Shown: piece after piece, positions 9,491 through 18,667 of the stretch
Position numbering within the stretch: the first letter of the stretch is position 1
Layout: every line of letters begins with the position of its first letter
The notes under the pieces: generated by a model
Seen by the model: the letters and a program-made list of their open reading frames with translations, nothing else
Databases searched by the model: none
What the model was told of the DNA's origin: nothing
Made by a program: the position numbers and the translations under genes
Origin: an uncultured Alkaliphilus sp.
Lineage (GTDB): Bacteria > Bacillota > Clostridia > Peptostreptococcales > Natronincolaceae
NCBI GenBank assembly: GCA_938074565.1
Contig: CALJEQ010000006.1
Coordinates: 248,001 to 312,000 of the forward strand
Direction of reading: 5' to 3'
Length of the DNA stretch: 64,000 bases

Positions 9491-10705
9491 TTGAAGAAAA
9501 TTATGTTTGTTAGTTTTCCAATACCAGGTCATGTAAATCCTACAATTAATTTTTGTAGAGAACTGGGAGATTTGAATGTTAAAGTTTACTATTATACACT
9601 AGAGAAACTATTTTCTAAATTTGATGGTATAAAGAATATTGAGTTATGTAATTATCCAAAAGAATTTGCTGAATATTATGATTTGAAGAACGAAGAATAT
9701 TCTCAAAATCCAGTAAAAAAATACAGACCATTTTCTTTATTAAACTTATTTTATTCATTTGCAGAGATACTGACACCCTATATGATTGAAGAAGTTGAGA
9801 AAATAAAACCAGATTTAATTATATGTGATCCTTTTAGTATATGGGGGAAAGCTGTATCACGTTATTTTAATATACCTTGGATAAACTTTTTTTGTGCTCC
9901 AGTTGGTGACTTTTTAAGTTTAAAGGAGTGTCCAAGCTTTATACGTGGAATATTAAAATCACTTGTTTTAGATTATGATCAAATACACAATATAAAAAAA
10001 ACTAAGAGACGAATTGCTAAGAAATATGGAATAAACACTGAAAAGCTAAAGGATATATTAACACCACAAGGAAAGTATAGTATTGTTATGACATCAAAAG
10101 AATTTCATCCTAACGGAGATAAGTATCCAAGTAATATAAAATTTGTTGGACCTGCTCATGTAGAAAACTGTATTATTCCTGACGATAAAGACACTATATT
10201 TATTAGTATAGGTACAATTTTACAGAGTGATACTTTTTGGGATACATGTATTTCTGCAATCAAAGATCTAGGATATAAAGTGGTTATCTCCTTTGGAAAT
10301 GTAGAAATGAATAAAATAAATACTAAAGACTTACATGAAAATGTAATTATACATAAGAATCTCTCTTTAGATGAATTTAGATGTGTGTTAAAGAAATCTG
10401 TATTATTTATCTCCCACGGTGGATTTAATAGTATCACAGACTCTATACTTTACAAAACTCCTTTATTAGTTTGCCCTACTACTCCAGAACAAGCTACAAA
10501 TGGTGAGATGATTGAAGCGTATGGTTGTGGAATGTTGTATCCTTATAAGAAAATAGAGGAAATAAAATTACGTGAAAAAGCCCTTGAAATAATAAATAAT
10601 CCTAATAGAAGAAGTGGTTTAGAAAAATACAGGCAATCATTTTTAGATTCATTAGGTTGTAAAAAGGCGGCAGAAGACTTGGTTAAAGAATTTAATCTAA
10701 GTTAG
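9491..10705 (+). CDS. MGT-family (macrolide-type) UDP-glycosyltransferase, copy 1
   Basis: A 404-residue GT-B fold glycosyltransferase of family GT1. The N-terminal acceptor domain opens with KKIMFVSFPIPGHVNP. The C-terminal nucleotide-sugar domain has FISIGTI and the UGT signature HGGFNSITDSILYKTPLLVC. The usual EAL triad after HGG is replaced by TDS. The TTG start at 9491 is supported by AGGAGGT at 9476-9482. It lies 39 nt after the AOR-family gene and probably shares its transcript. A close paralogue is at 20680-21888. The acceptor is unknown; a small hydrophobic molecule or lipid is typical for the family. Confidence 0.85.
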   Translation: MKKIMFVSFPIPGHVNPTINFCRELGDLNVKVYYYTLEKLFSKFDGIKNIELCNYPKEFAEYYDLKNEEYSQNPVKKYRPFSLLNLFYSFAEILTPYMIEEVEKIKPDLIICDPFSIWGKAVSRYFNIPWINFFCAPVGDFLSLKECPSFIRGILKSLVLDYDQIHNIKKTKRRIAKKYGINTEKLKDILTPQGKYSIVMTSKEFHPNGDKYPSNIKFVGPAHVENCIIPDDKDTIFISIGTILQSDTFWDTCISAIKDLGYKVVISFGNVEMNKINTKDLHENVIIHKNLSLDEFRCVLKKSVLFISHGGFNSITDSILYKTPLLVCPTTPEQATNGEMIEAYGCGMLYPYKKIEEIKLREKALEIINNPNRRSGLEKYRQSFLDSLGCKKAAEDLVKEFNLS

Positions 10706-10748
10706 TATTAATAATTGAGGAAATTGCATAATTGATTTTGAATGTATT

Positions 10749-10772
10749 GACCCTGTTATGGGTCTTTTTTTT
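10749..10772 (+). terminator. Intrinsic terminator after glycosyltransferase 1
   Basis: GACCC (10749-10753), loop TGTTAT, GGGTC (10760-10764), followed by eight T residues. Confidence 0.85.
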
Positions 10773-10920
10773 ATCTTTAAAAACAAAGATAAATAACCTG
10801 TTTTAAATTAGATATATAGAACATACATATGTACTATATGTAAAATATGGACTTTAGTGGGTTTAAAACATTGGTATAAAAATTAAAGTTATATTATCTA
10901 AGTTAAAGGAGGTAAAGTTT

Positions 10921-12843
10921 ATGGTTCACTTCTCTGAATTAATTAAAAAAGACAGAGTGGAAAGTAAAAAACAGCATTTTAATGGAAGTTTTTTAGATTA
11001 TCTTGAAATACTCAAAGAAGATCGAAACCTTTGTATGCTGGCACATCAACGTATGTATGATGTAATTATGGGTAAAGGTGTAGAAGTTATAAACACAGAG
11101 GAAAACCCCAGTCTTAGAAGAATTTATGGAAATGATATTATCAAAAGATATAACTTTTTCAAAGACGACTTTTTTGGTATAGATAAAACTCTAATGAAAT
11201 TGGTTAGATACTTTCATACAGCATCAATGCAGGGAGAAGAGTCTAGGCAAGTCCTTTACTTAGTTGGGCCTGTTGGAGCAGGTAAATCTTCCATTATGGA
11301 AGCCTTAAAAAAGGCTTTAGAAAGTAGCCCTCCCATTTATGCTTTAAAGGATTGCCCTATTAGAGAAGAACCTCTTCACTTAGTCCCTAAACATTTAAGG
11401 GATGATTTTGAAGGAATATTGAAGGTTAAGATTGAAGGAGACTTATGTCCTGTATGTCGTTATCGACTAATACATGAATATAACGGTGAGTATGAGAAAT
11501 TTCCTGTTGAGACAGTGGACTTTAGTATACGTTCAAGAAAAGGAATTGGAGTTGTTCCTCCCGTTGATCCCAACAATCAGGATACTTCTGTATTAATAGG
11601 TTCTGTAGATATTTCTAAATTAGACCTTTATCCTGAAGATGATCCACGAGTAATGTCTTTAAATGGAGCATTTAATGTAGGTAATAGAGGGTTGGTGGAA
11701 TTTATAGAAGTATTTAAAAATGAGGTGGAATACCTTCATACCATGATTACTGCCACACAGGAAAAAAGTATACCTTCCCCTGGAAAAGGCTCTATGATTT
11801 ATTTTGATGGTATAATATTAGCCCACTCCAATGAAGGAGAGTGGAATAAATTTAAGGCAGACCACACTAATGAAGCTATTTTAGATAGAATTGTTAAAAT
11901 AGAAGTACCCTATTGTACTGAATTAAGTGAAGAAGTTAAAATTTATAATAAAATATTGAAAAAAAGTAAATTTACCCCCCACATAGCCCCTTATACTCTA
12001 GAAGTTGCATCAATGTTTGCTATATTAACACGTTTAGCTCCTTCTAATAAGGTAGACCCAATTACTAAGTTAAAAATATATAATGGTGAAGAAATAGTTG
12101 AAAAAGGAAACATTAAAAAAGTTGATATAATCGAATTAAAAGAAGAAGCAGTAAATGAGGGGATGACAGGTATCTCCACAAGATTTATTATGAAGGCTTT
12201 AGATAATGCAATGGCAGAATCGGAACATAATTGTATTAATCCTATAGGGGTTTTAGAAACCATAATAAAGTCTGTTAAGGAGTTGGCTATTGGTGATGAA
12301 GAAAAGAAAAAATACTTAAACTTCTTACAAGATGCCATCAAAAAAGAATACCATAGTATATTAGAAAAAGAAGTAACGAAGGCTTTCATTTATGGTTATA
12401 GAGAACAGGCAGAGGACTTATTTAACAACTATTTAGATCATGCAGAAGCCTATGTTAATAAAACAAAAATTAAAGATAGTAGCACTGGGGAAGAGTTAGA
12501 ACCAGATGAAAAGTTCTTAAGGTCAATAGAAGAACAGATTGGCATACCCACCAGTGCAGCAAAAGGATTTCGTCAAGATGTAACCACCTACATGTTCTAT
12601 GTAATGAGAAAAGGTGGAAAGATAAATTATGCTTGCTATGAGCCATTAAAAGAAGCTATAGAGAAAAAACTTACTGCTTCAGTAAAAGAATTGAGTCGTG
12701 TTATTACTAGAACTAAAGTAAGGGATAATGAACAAAAAGAAAAATATAATGCAATGGTGGAAGAAATGAAGAGAAATGGTTACTGTGATCATTGTTGTAA
12801 TGTAATACTAAAATATGCCGCTAATAATCTTTGGAAAGATTAG
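10921..12843 (+). CDS. prkA: PrkA family serine protein kinase / AAA+ protein
   Basis: A 640-residue PrkA homologue. An N-terminal AAA+ module carries Walker A GPVGAGKSS near residue 117; the C-terminal part is the PrkA kinase-like helical domain. In Bacillus PrkA acts in the sporulation programme, and both kinase and Lon-like protease activities have been proposed for the family. AGGAGG lies just before the ATG. It is the first gene of the conserved prkA-yhbH-spoVR cluster, with 12 nt to yhbH, so all three are probably transcribed together from the gap after 10772. A CATACAT motif at 10822 resembles a SigE -10, but the -35 is unconvincing. Confidence 0.93.
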   Translation: MVHFSELIKKDRVESKKQHFNGSFLDYLEILKEDRNLCMLAHQRMYDVIMGKGVEVINTEENPSLRRIYGNDIIKRYNFFKDDFFGIDKTLMKLVRYFHTASMQGEESRQVLYLVGPVGAGKSSIMEALKKALESSPPIYALKDCPIREEPLHLVPKHLRDDFEGILKVKIEGDLCPVCRYRLIHEYNGEYEKFPVETVDFSIRSRKGIGVVPPVDPNNQDTSVLIGSVDISKLDLYPEDDPRVMSLNGAFNVGNRGLVEFIEVFKNEVEYLHTMITATQEKSIPSPGKGSMIYFDGIILAHSNEGEWNKFKADHTNEAILDRIVKIEVPYCTELSEEVKIYNKILKKSKFTPHIAPYTLEVASMFAILTRLAPSNKVDPITKLKIYNGEEIVEKGNIKKVDIIELKEEAVNEGMTGISTRFIMKALDNAMAESEHNCINPIGVLETIIKSVKELAIGDEEKKKYLNFLQDAIKKEYHSILEKEVTKAFIYGYREQAEDLFNNYLDHAEAYVNKTKIKDSSTGEELEPDEKFLRSIEEQIGIPTSAAKGFRQDVTTYMFYVMRKGGKINYACYEPLKEAIEKKLTASVKELSRVITRTKVRDNEQKEKYNAMVEEMKRNGYCDHCCNVILKYAANNLWKD

Positions 12844-12855
12844 TGGGGTGATGGT

Positions 12856-14046
12856 GTGGCAACATTTCGTGAGTTTGATGGTAGAGGTAGGGATAGAGCG
12901 GCAGAAGATCGAAGAAGACATCGTGAATTGGTGGAGGACTCTATTAAGAGAAATATAGTAGACATTATTGCAGAAGAAAGTATTATAGGTGAAAATAAAA
13001 ACAAAAAAATAAAAGTACCAATTAGAGGAATTAAAGAATATCAATTTATCTATGGAAAGAACAAACCAGGGGTTGGCGCTGGTGATGGTAATGAAAAAAG
13101 AGGCGATAAAATTAGTCAAGAAGAGATGAAGGGGGAACAGGGACAGGGAAAAGACCAGGCAGGTAATGGAGAAGGGGAGGATATTTACGAAACAGAAATA
13201 ACGCTGGAAGAGTTAATTAATTATCTTTTTGACGATCTTGATTTACCCTTCTTAGAAAGAAAGAAATTTAATGAAATTGAAACGGAAAAAAATTTCAAGA
13301 AGTTAGGCTATCAAAGAAAAGGCATTCCACCTAGATTAGCCAAGAAAAAATCTGTAGTGGAAAAAATAAAGCGTGAAAAAGCCTATGAGTTGGGAAGAAA
13401 AAATGCTGAAATAGAAGATCATCTGGAAGAAAATAAAAGATTTCCCTTTAAGGAAGATGATTTAAGATATTTCCGTATACGGCAAGATGTAAAAAAAGAA
13501 ACCAATGCAGTTGTTATATGTATTATGGACACATCAGGTTCAATGAATATTAATAAAAAATATATTGCCAGAAGTTTTTATTTTCTATTATATCAATTTG
13601 TAAAATCTAAGTACCTTAATGTTGAAGTGGTTTTTATCTCCCATTCTACAGTGGCTAAGGAAGTAAGTGAAGATGAGTTTTTTCATAAAGTAGAATCGGG
13701 TGGAACATATATAAGTAGTGGTTATGAAAAGGCTTTAGAAGTTATTGATAAAAGGTATAACCCATCAATATGGAACATCTATGCCTTTCATTGTAGTGAT
13801 GGAGATAACTGGGTGGAAGATAATGAAAAAGCTGTTAAAATGGCAGCAGAATTATGTAAAACCTGTAATCTTTTTGGATATGGAGAAATTCAATTGGGGT
13901 ATTATCGCCCTGTGAGTAAAATAAGGTCAGAATATATCAGTAAAATTAAAGAAGAGAATTTTTCAATTGTAACAATGACAAGAAAGGAGGATATTATTCC
14001 TGCTCTCAAAAAAATGCTAGACAAAGAAAAAGGGCTTAGGGAATGA
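12856..14046 (+). CDS. yhbH: YhbH sporulation protein (DUF444, vWA-like)
   Basis: A 396-residue DUF444 protein. A charged N-terminal half contains a glycine/lysine/glutamate-rich linker (about residues 70-110). The C-terminal half is a von Willebrand factor A-like domain with the MIDAS start CIMDTSGSMN near residue 220. The GTG start at 12856 lies behind GGGGTGATG. The stop overlaps the ATG of spoVR (ATGA), indicating translational coupling. Homologues always travel with prkA and spoVR; the mutant phenotype in Bacillus is a sporulation defect, and the molecular partner is not settled. Confidence 0.93.
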   Translation: MATFREFDGRGRDRAAEDRRRHRELVEDSIKRNIVDIIAEESIIGENKNKKIKVPIRGIKEYQFIYGKNKPGVGAGDGNEKRGDKISQEEMKGEQGQGKDQAGNGEGEDIYETEITLEELINYLFDDLDLPFLERKKFNEIETEKNFKKLGYQRKGIPPRLAKKKSVVEKIKREKAYELGRKNAEIEDHLEENKRFPFKEDDLRYFRIRQDVKKETNAVVICIMDTSGSMNINKKYIARSFYFLLYQFVKSKYLNVEVVFISHSTVAKEVSEDEFFHKVESGGTYISSGYEKALEVIDKRYNPSIWNIYAFHCSDGDNWVEDNEKAVKMAAELCKTCNLFGYGEIQLGYYRPVSKIRSEYISKIKEENFSIVTMTRKEDIIPALKKMLDKEKGLRE

Positions 14047-15431
14047 TCACTTTGTCTATGATGGAATACACGATAGAACAATTGGAAATATGGAACAATC
14101 GAATAGAACAAATTGTTAAGGCGGAGGGTTTAAACTGTTATCAACAGGAATTTGAAATATGTAGTTATGAAGATATGTTGTGTTATGAAGCTTATGTGGG
14201 AATGCCCTCCCACTATCCCCACTGGAGTTATGGTAAAGCCTATGAAAGGAGCAAAACCCTCTACTCATATAATTTAAAAGGTCTAGCCTATGAAATGGTC
14301 ATCAATTCTGATCCATGTCTTGCTTATTTAATGAGGGAAAATACACTTTTATTACAGATATTAACCATTGCCCATGTATACGCCCATAATGACTTTTTTA
14401 AAAATAATCGTATCTTCACCGAAGGAACCAATGCAGATTATACTTTGGAAATGTTTAAAAATCATGCCACTAGAATAAGAAAGTATATTAAAGATCCTAG
14501 TATAGGATATGAAAAGGTGGAACGAATTTTAGATGCTTCCCATGCCATTAAATTTCAGACAACTAGAGTTGTAGGAGCTAAAGTGATTTCAGAAGAGGAA
14601 AAGAAGGAACAATTGCTGGAAAAATATTATCAAGAATCCAAAGTTAATAGTGTATTAGATGGTAAAAAAGAAATAGATTTTCCAGAATTAAATCGTATTC
14701 CTTTAGAACCAGTTGATGACTTGATGAAGTTTATTATTACTTATGGACAGTTAGAAGACTGGGAACGGGATATAATGCAAATTGTAATGGAGGAGACTAA
14801 GTACTTTATTCCTCAAATAGAGACGAAAATAATGAATGAAGGATGGGCAAGTTATTGGCATTACAGATTATTAAATCAACTAAACCTTTCACAAGACCTA
14901 TATATGGAGTTTTTAACTAGACATAATCAAGTTGTTCGACCCTTCCTAGGTTCAATTAATCCATACTATATGGGATTTAAAATATTTATGGACTTAGAGA
15001 AACGTTATGGGAAAGATAAAATTTTTGAAGTTAGGGAAATGGAACGGGATCAGTCTTTTATTAGAAAGTATTTGACGGAAGAATTGTGCCAAGAAATGAA
15101 CCTTTTTCAGTATGATAAAAAAGGTAGAGACTATGAGATTGTGGAAGTAGCTGATGAATTAGGGTGGCAACAAATAAGGAATACCATTGCAAATCAAGTA
15201 GGCATGGGGGGAATCCCCTATATTAAAGTTATTGAGTTTAATCAAAAAGATGGATCGCTTGTTTTGGAACATGAATTTGATGGCAGAGAATTAGAATTAG
15301 CCTATGCCTATGAAACATTAAAATATGTGAGGGAGTTATGGGGAAATAAAGTGATTTTAAAAACACAAATAGGGCAAGCAAATAAGCTAATTATTTGTGA
15401 CGAAAATAAAAAAATTACACTACAGGGTTAA
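14043..15431 (+). CDS. spoVR: SpoVR family protein
   Basis: A 462-residue SpoVR protein, involved in spore cortex formation in Bacillus. Typical motifs are present: MPSHYPHWSYGK near residue 55, the YAHNDFFKNN stretch, and MNEGWASYWHY near residue 262. The ATG at 14043 overlaps the stop of yhbH. ATGs at 14058 and 14061 are possible alternative starts, but the overlap favours the first. A bidirectional terminator follows at 15520-15550, where the gene meets the convergent tup operon. Confidence 0.93.
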   Translation: MITLSMMEYTIEQLEIWNNRIEQIVKAEGLNCYQQEFEICSYEDMLCYEAYVGMPSHYPHWSYGKAYERSKTLYSYNLKGLAYEMVINSDPCLAYLMRENTLLLQILTIAHVYAHNDFFKNNRIFTEGTNADYTLEMFKNHATRIRKYIKDPSIGYEKVERILDASHAIKFQTTRVVGAKVISEEEKKEQLLEKYYQESKVNSVLDGKKEIDFPELNRIPLEPVDDLMKFIITYGQLEDWERDIMQIVMEETKYFIPQIETKIMNEGWASYWHYRLLNQLNLSQDLYMEFLTRHNQVVRPFLGSINPYYMGFKIFMDLEKRYGKDKIFEVREMERDQSFIRKYLTEELCQEMNLFQYDKKGRDYEIVEVADELGWQQIRNTIANQVGMGGIPYIKVIEFNQKDGSLVLEHEFDGRELELAYAYETLKYVRELWGNKVILKTQIGQANKLIICDENKKITLQG

Positions 15432-15519
15432 AGAAGTGTTTTAACATTAAACATATAGGTATTATTATATTAGAAATTACAGAAGAAGTTTTGAGGGGTA
15501 ATTTAAATGAAAGTTAATG

Positions 15520-15550
15520 AAAAAAGCACCTCCTATTTTGGTGCTTTTTT
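15520..15550. terminator. Bidirectional terminator between spoVR and tupC
   Basis: AAAAAAGCACC and GGTGCTTTTTT form an 11-bp stem with loop TCCTATTTT. The U-tract is present on both strands. Confidence 0.9.
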
Positions 15551-15565
15551 CATTTTATCATAATG

Positions 15566-16276
15566 CTACAAAACAATTTCCCCAGATATGAAATTTTTCG
15601 TTGCTGTATTTTTACTATTAAAGATAACCTCATTTATTTCGCCAAATTCTTCTATCTCGCCTTTATTAATAAAGGCAACATGACTACATAACCTTCTGGC
15701 TTGCTGTAAATTATGGGTCACCATAATAATCGTTGGTGAATATTTTGTATAGAATCTCTTTATTGTCTTTTCTAAAACCATCATAGATGAGGGGTCAATA
15801 TTGGCAGTAAATTCATCTAAAATCAATAAAGAAGGTTGAAAAATAAGCCCTCTAGCCAAAGCAACCTTTTGGGCTTCACCCCCAGACAATGTCCAAGCCT
15901 TCTGATCCTTCAAGTTCACTATATCCATTTCTTCTAAAATTTCACAAACACGTTTATTAATTTCTTTACCATCTATTTTTCTTAAAGTAAGGGGGTAGGC
16001 AATATTGTTGTAGACGGTTGTTCTTAATAAATAGGGTTTTTGAAAAACTAAGGTCATATCATTAAGTAGTTGTGGGGTGAAGGGATTACTATTATATAAT
16101 ATTTCCCCTGATGTGGCATTTTCTAAGGTGGCTATTATTTTAGCCAACGTACTTTTTCCAGCTCCATTAGGTCCGATAATCCCAAGAAAGGTGGAGGAAG
16201 GAATTATTAAGTCTTTTATATTTAAAGTTAGTTTATTTTCATAGTTTTTAATTAATTGTTTAATTTGTAACTCCAT
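15566..16276 (-). CDS. tupC: Tungstate ABC transporter, ATP-binding protein
   Basis: A 236-residue ABC ATPase with Walker A GPNGAGKST near residue 37, signature LSGGEAQ, Walker B SLLILDEF, and a switch histidine in IMVTHN. It energises the TupB permease. It is the last gene of tupA-tupB-tupC on the minus strand, 21 nt after tupB, with a GGGGAGGG ribosome site. The tungstate assignment (rather than molybdate or phosphate) comes from the TupA gene in the same operon and the leader RNA. Confidence 0.9.
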   Translation of the reverse strand: MELQIKQLIKNYENKLTLNIKDLIIPSSTFLGIIGPNGAGKSTLAKIIATLENATSGEILYNSNPFTPQLLNDMTLVFQKPYLLRTTVYNNIAYPLTLRKIDGKEINKRVCEILEEMDIVNLKDQKAWTLSGGEAQKVALARGLIFQPSLLILDEFTANIDPSSMMVLEKTIKRFYTKYSPTIIMVTHNLQQARRLCSHVAFINKGEIEEFGEINEVIFNSKNTATKNFISGEIVL

Positions 16277-16297
16277 AAAAACCCTCCCCTAATCTGC

Positions 16298-16978
16298 TTA
16301 TTGAAAATGATATAAAAATGAATTGATGACAAAAGATAATATCAATAAAACAATTCCTATGGCTATGGCATTTTCATAATCCCCCATATTTCTTAACATG
16401 GCAATGGTGGTGGTCATAACCCTTGTATGTCCCTTAATGTTTCCACCCACAATCATTACAGCCCCTACTTCAGAAATAGCTCTGCCAAATCCAGATATTA
16501 TACCTGTACAAATGCTAAAACGTAGTTCCTTTATTAATAGAATTAAGGTTTGGGTTTTATTAGCTCCTAAAGTTTTAGCAACACGTTTTATATCTGCACC
16601 TTTTTCTTTAGAAGCAGTATAAAGGGTACCTACTATGATGGGAGAAACTAGTATAAATTGTGCAATAATCATGGCAGTAGGGGTAAAGACTAGACCCAAC
16701 TGACCAAAGGGACCTTTTCGAGAAATGAAGAGAAAGACAATTAGCCCTACAATAACAGGGGGAAGACTCATCATTGTATAAATAAAGCGTACTACAGCAT
16801 TTTTAAATATAAATTTCTTTGTTCCAATAAAAATCCCTAGAGGGACAGAAACTAAGGTTGCCAATAAAGTAGAGGTAAGGGAGACATATAAAGATAAAAA
16901 AATGATTTCGTAAACCTCTTTATCTAATGAAATTAATATTTTAAATCCGCCTATGATTCCATTAATCATTTCTCTCAA
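16298..16978 (-). CDS. tupB: Tungstate ABC transporter, permease
   Basis: A 226-residue inner-membrane permease with about five to six hydrophobic helices and the EAA-type loop around KTLGANKTQTLILLI, where the ATPase docks. The TTG start at 16978 is placed by GGAGG 8 nt upstream. Later parts such as GRAISEVGAVMIVGGNI match the TupB/ModB group. It lies 26 nt after tupA and 21 nt before tupC. Confidence 0.9.
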   Translation of the reverse strand: MREMINGIIGGFKILISLDKEVYEIIFLSLYVSLTSTLLATLVSVPLGIFIGTKKFIFKNAVVRFIYTMMSLPPVIVGLIVFLFISRKGPFGQLGLVFTPTAMIIAQFILVSPIIVGTLYTASKEKGADIKRVAKTLGANKTQTLILLIKELRFSICTGIISGFGRAISEVGAVMIVGGNIKGHTRVMTTTIAMLRNMGDYENAIAIGIVLLILSFVINSFLYHFQ

Positions 16979-17004
16979 TTATATTTCCTCCTAATTTCCT
17001 TTAG

Positions 17005-17889
17005 TTATTTAGCATTTGGAATAAATAACGATTGTCCAAAAATATCTTTGCCAAAACTTTCAATTAGACTTTGACCTTTTTGAGATAAAATCCAATCAAT
17101 AAACTTTTCAGCTGCCTCAAGATCTATTTTATCATTTTTTTCAGGGTTTACAGCAATAATTCCATATTGATTAAAGAGTTTTTTGTCTCCTTCTACAATA
17201 ATATCTAATTCAAGGGTATTTTTCATAGATAAGTAAGTGGCACGATCAGTTAAAGTATAACCCATTAATTCATCAGCCATCTGAAGAACTGCCCCCATCC
17301 CTTGGCCGGCGGAAACATACCAGTTGCCAGTTGGCTCTATATTCATATCACTCCAAAGTTTCAATTCCACCTTATGGGTACCAGAATCGTCTCCCCTAGA
17401 AATGAAGATGCCTTGTTTTTCCTGGATAATGGAAAAGGCATTTAATATGTCTGAAGGTGCTTCTTTAGTAATATTTAGCGGATCTGCTTTGGGGCCTACA
17501 AGTACAAAATCGTTATACATAACATCAAATCTTTCAATACCATGTCCTTCTTCAACAAATTTTTCTTCAGATGTTTTAGAGTGTACTAATAGAAGGTCAG
17601 CCTCTCCATCTTCTCCCATTTTTAGGGCTTGACCAGTACCAACAGCTACAACTTTAACTTCAATACCTGTATCTTCACTAAAGACAGGAAGAAGGAAATC
17701 TAATAGTCCACTGTTTTCGGTACTGGTAGTGGTGGAAAGGATAATACTACTTTGTTTTTCAGTAACATTTGTTTCATTATGTATAGTGGTTGTTGTTGGA
17801 TTCATTTTTGTAGAACAACCGGAGATAACTGTAACGATTAATAAACAGATTAGCAACAATGATGATCGTAAATTTTTAAATTTTAACAT
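17005..17889 (-). CDS. tupA: Tungstate-binding lipoprotein
   Basis: A 294-residue periplasmic-type binding lipoprotein. The signal peptide ends at a lipobox, VISGC, near residue 25. The mature part opens with the TTTSTENSG motif diagnostic for TupA, the high-affinity tungstate-binding protein. SRGDDSGTH and SAGQGMG are further ligand-loop residues. AGGAGG precedes the ATG. It is the first gene of the tup operon, behind a structured leader with a terminator (18014-18178). The likely client is the AOR-family tungstoenzyme at 7391-9451. Confidence 0.93.
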   Translation of the reverse strand: MLKFKNLRSSLLLICLLIVTVISGCSTKMNPTTTTIHNETNVTEKQSSIILSTTTSTENSGLLDFLLPVFSEDTGIEVKVVAVGTGQALKMGEDGEADLLLVHSKTSEEKFVEEGHGIERFDVMYNDFVLVGPKADPLNITKEAPSDILNAFSIIQEKQGIFISRGDDSGTHKVELKLWSDMNIEPTGNWYVSAGQGMGAVLQMADELMGYTLTDRATYLSMKNTLELDIIVEGDKKLFNQYGIIAVNPEKNDKIDLEAAEKFIDWILSQKGQSLIESFGKDIFGQSLFIPNAK

Positions 17890-18013
17890 TTTATTTCCTC
17901 CTTAGAATTCGAAATATTTATCGAGTAAAAAAAGATTGATTGAAGAGATCCCCCCTTTACGAAAATATAAAAAAAAATATCACAATAGGTGGGGGGAGTA
18001 AAGATACATAATA

Positions 18014-18039
18014 CAAAAAAATGCCCTAATGGGCATTAA
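18014..18039 (-). terminator. Leader terminator of the tup operon
   Basis: On the minus strand, ATGCCC, loop ATTA, GGGCAT is followed by seven T residues. It lies between the riboswitch-like element and tupA, the place for a transcription-off expression platform. Confidence 0.8.
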
Positions 18040-18057
18040 TAATACAACAAAAAAACT

Positions 18058-18178
18058 GTTATATATTATGACTCCTTTCCACCATGGGAGGCATTATCGT
18101 TTCCAATAATACCCTACAGGTTTATATTCCATAAAATCAACAGTAATTTCTAAGGAATATAAACTCGGAGATATGAAC
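18058..18178 (-). ncRNA. Candidate Moco/Tuco-type riboswitch in the tup leader
   Basis: Read on the minus strand there is CTCCGAG, a perfect 11-bp stem (GTTTATATTCC with GGAATATAAAC), CTGTAGGG, a 7-bp stem closed by a GAAA tetraloop (ATTATTG/CGATAAT), then GCCTCCCATGGTGGAAAGGAG, and an outer helix GTT-ATAT with ATAT-AAC. The order CTCCGAG, P2, P3 with GNRA loop, CCTCCC, GGAAAGGAG is what I recall of the molybdenum/tungsten cofactor RNA motif; this is from memory, not a covariance search. The position, ahead of a terminator and a tungstate transporter, fits that role well. Confidence 0.65.
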
Positions 18179-18411
18179 TTTATTTGTAGTTTAATTGATT
18201 GTATAAAAATTGTCAACTAATATATTAGTATTGAATATACTATGTTTTTTAGTAAATAAATGTCCCATAGACTAATAAGTAGTTACACAAAAACGTAATC
18301 TAAGTTATATATTTAGTATTAATTTATTATCATTAATTACCATGTATTACTTCATATAATATACAAAAAATAACTATGGAAGGAATCTATTATGAAAAGA
18401 GGTGTCAGTGT

Positions 18412-18594
18412 ATGTCTAGATGGAATGTAGATCCAAATGCGAAAAGAGCTTTAAATGACTATAAAATAGAAATAGCTAATGAATTAGGAATTCATAATGA
18501 GATTAGTAACGAAAAAAATAATACTAATAATAACATGACCAAAAAGGTGGCTAGATGGACAGAAGGTAGATTAAGTAAGCGGCGAATGGATTAA
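18412..18594 (+). CDS. Alpha/beta-type small acid-soluble spore protein
   Basis: A 60-residue protein starting MSRWNVDPNAKRALNDYK. The EIANELGI segment corresponds to the SASP germination-protease region (EIASELG in typical members), and TKKVARWTEGRLSK resembles the conserved C-terminal DNA-binding segment. These proteins coat and protect DNA in the spore core. The ATG at 18412 is preferred because AGAGGTG lies just upstream; an upstream ATG at 18376 lacks one. The middle is asparagine-rich and divergent. Single gene, followed by a bidirectional terminator. Confidence 0.75.
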   Translation: MSRWNVDPNAKRALNDYKIEIANELGIHNEISNEKNNTNNNMTKKVARWTEGRLSKRRMD

Positions 18595-18598
18595 TTAA

Positions 18599-18637
18599 TA
18601 AAAAGCTTTTGACTAAAAAAATGTCAAAAGCTTTTTA
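18599..18637. terminator. Bidirectional terminator between SASP and YgjV-like genes
   Basis: AAAAAGCTTTTGAC and GTCAAAAGCTTTTT form a 14-bp stem around a TAAAAAAAT loop. Confidence 0.9.
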
Positions 18638-18667
18638 TATAAGTTTATGTAGAGTGTCAGTTAAAAA

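Noticed and set aside
10801-10835. SigE-like promoter before prkA
   Set aside because: A CATACAT -10 is present but the -35 is not convincing; kept only as a remark.
11991-12389. 132-codon minus-strand frame inside prkA
   Set aside because: Shadow of the conserved prkA coding sequence.
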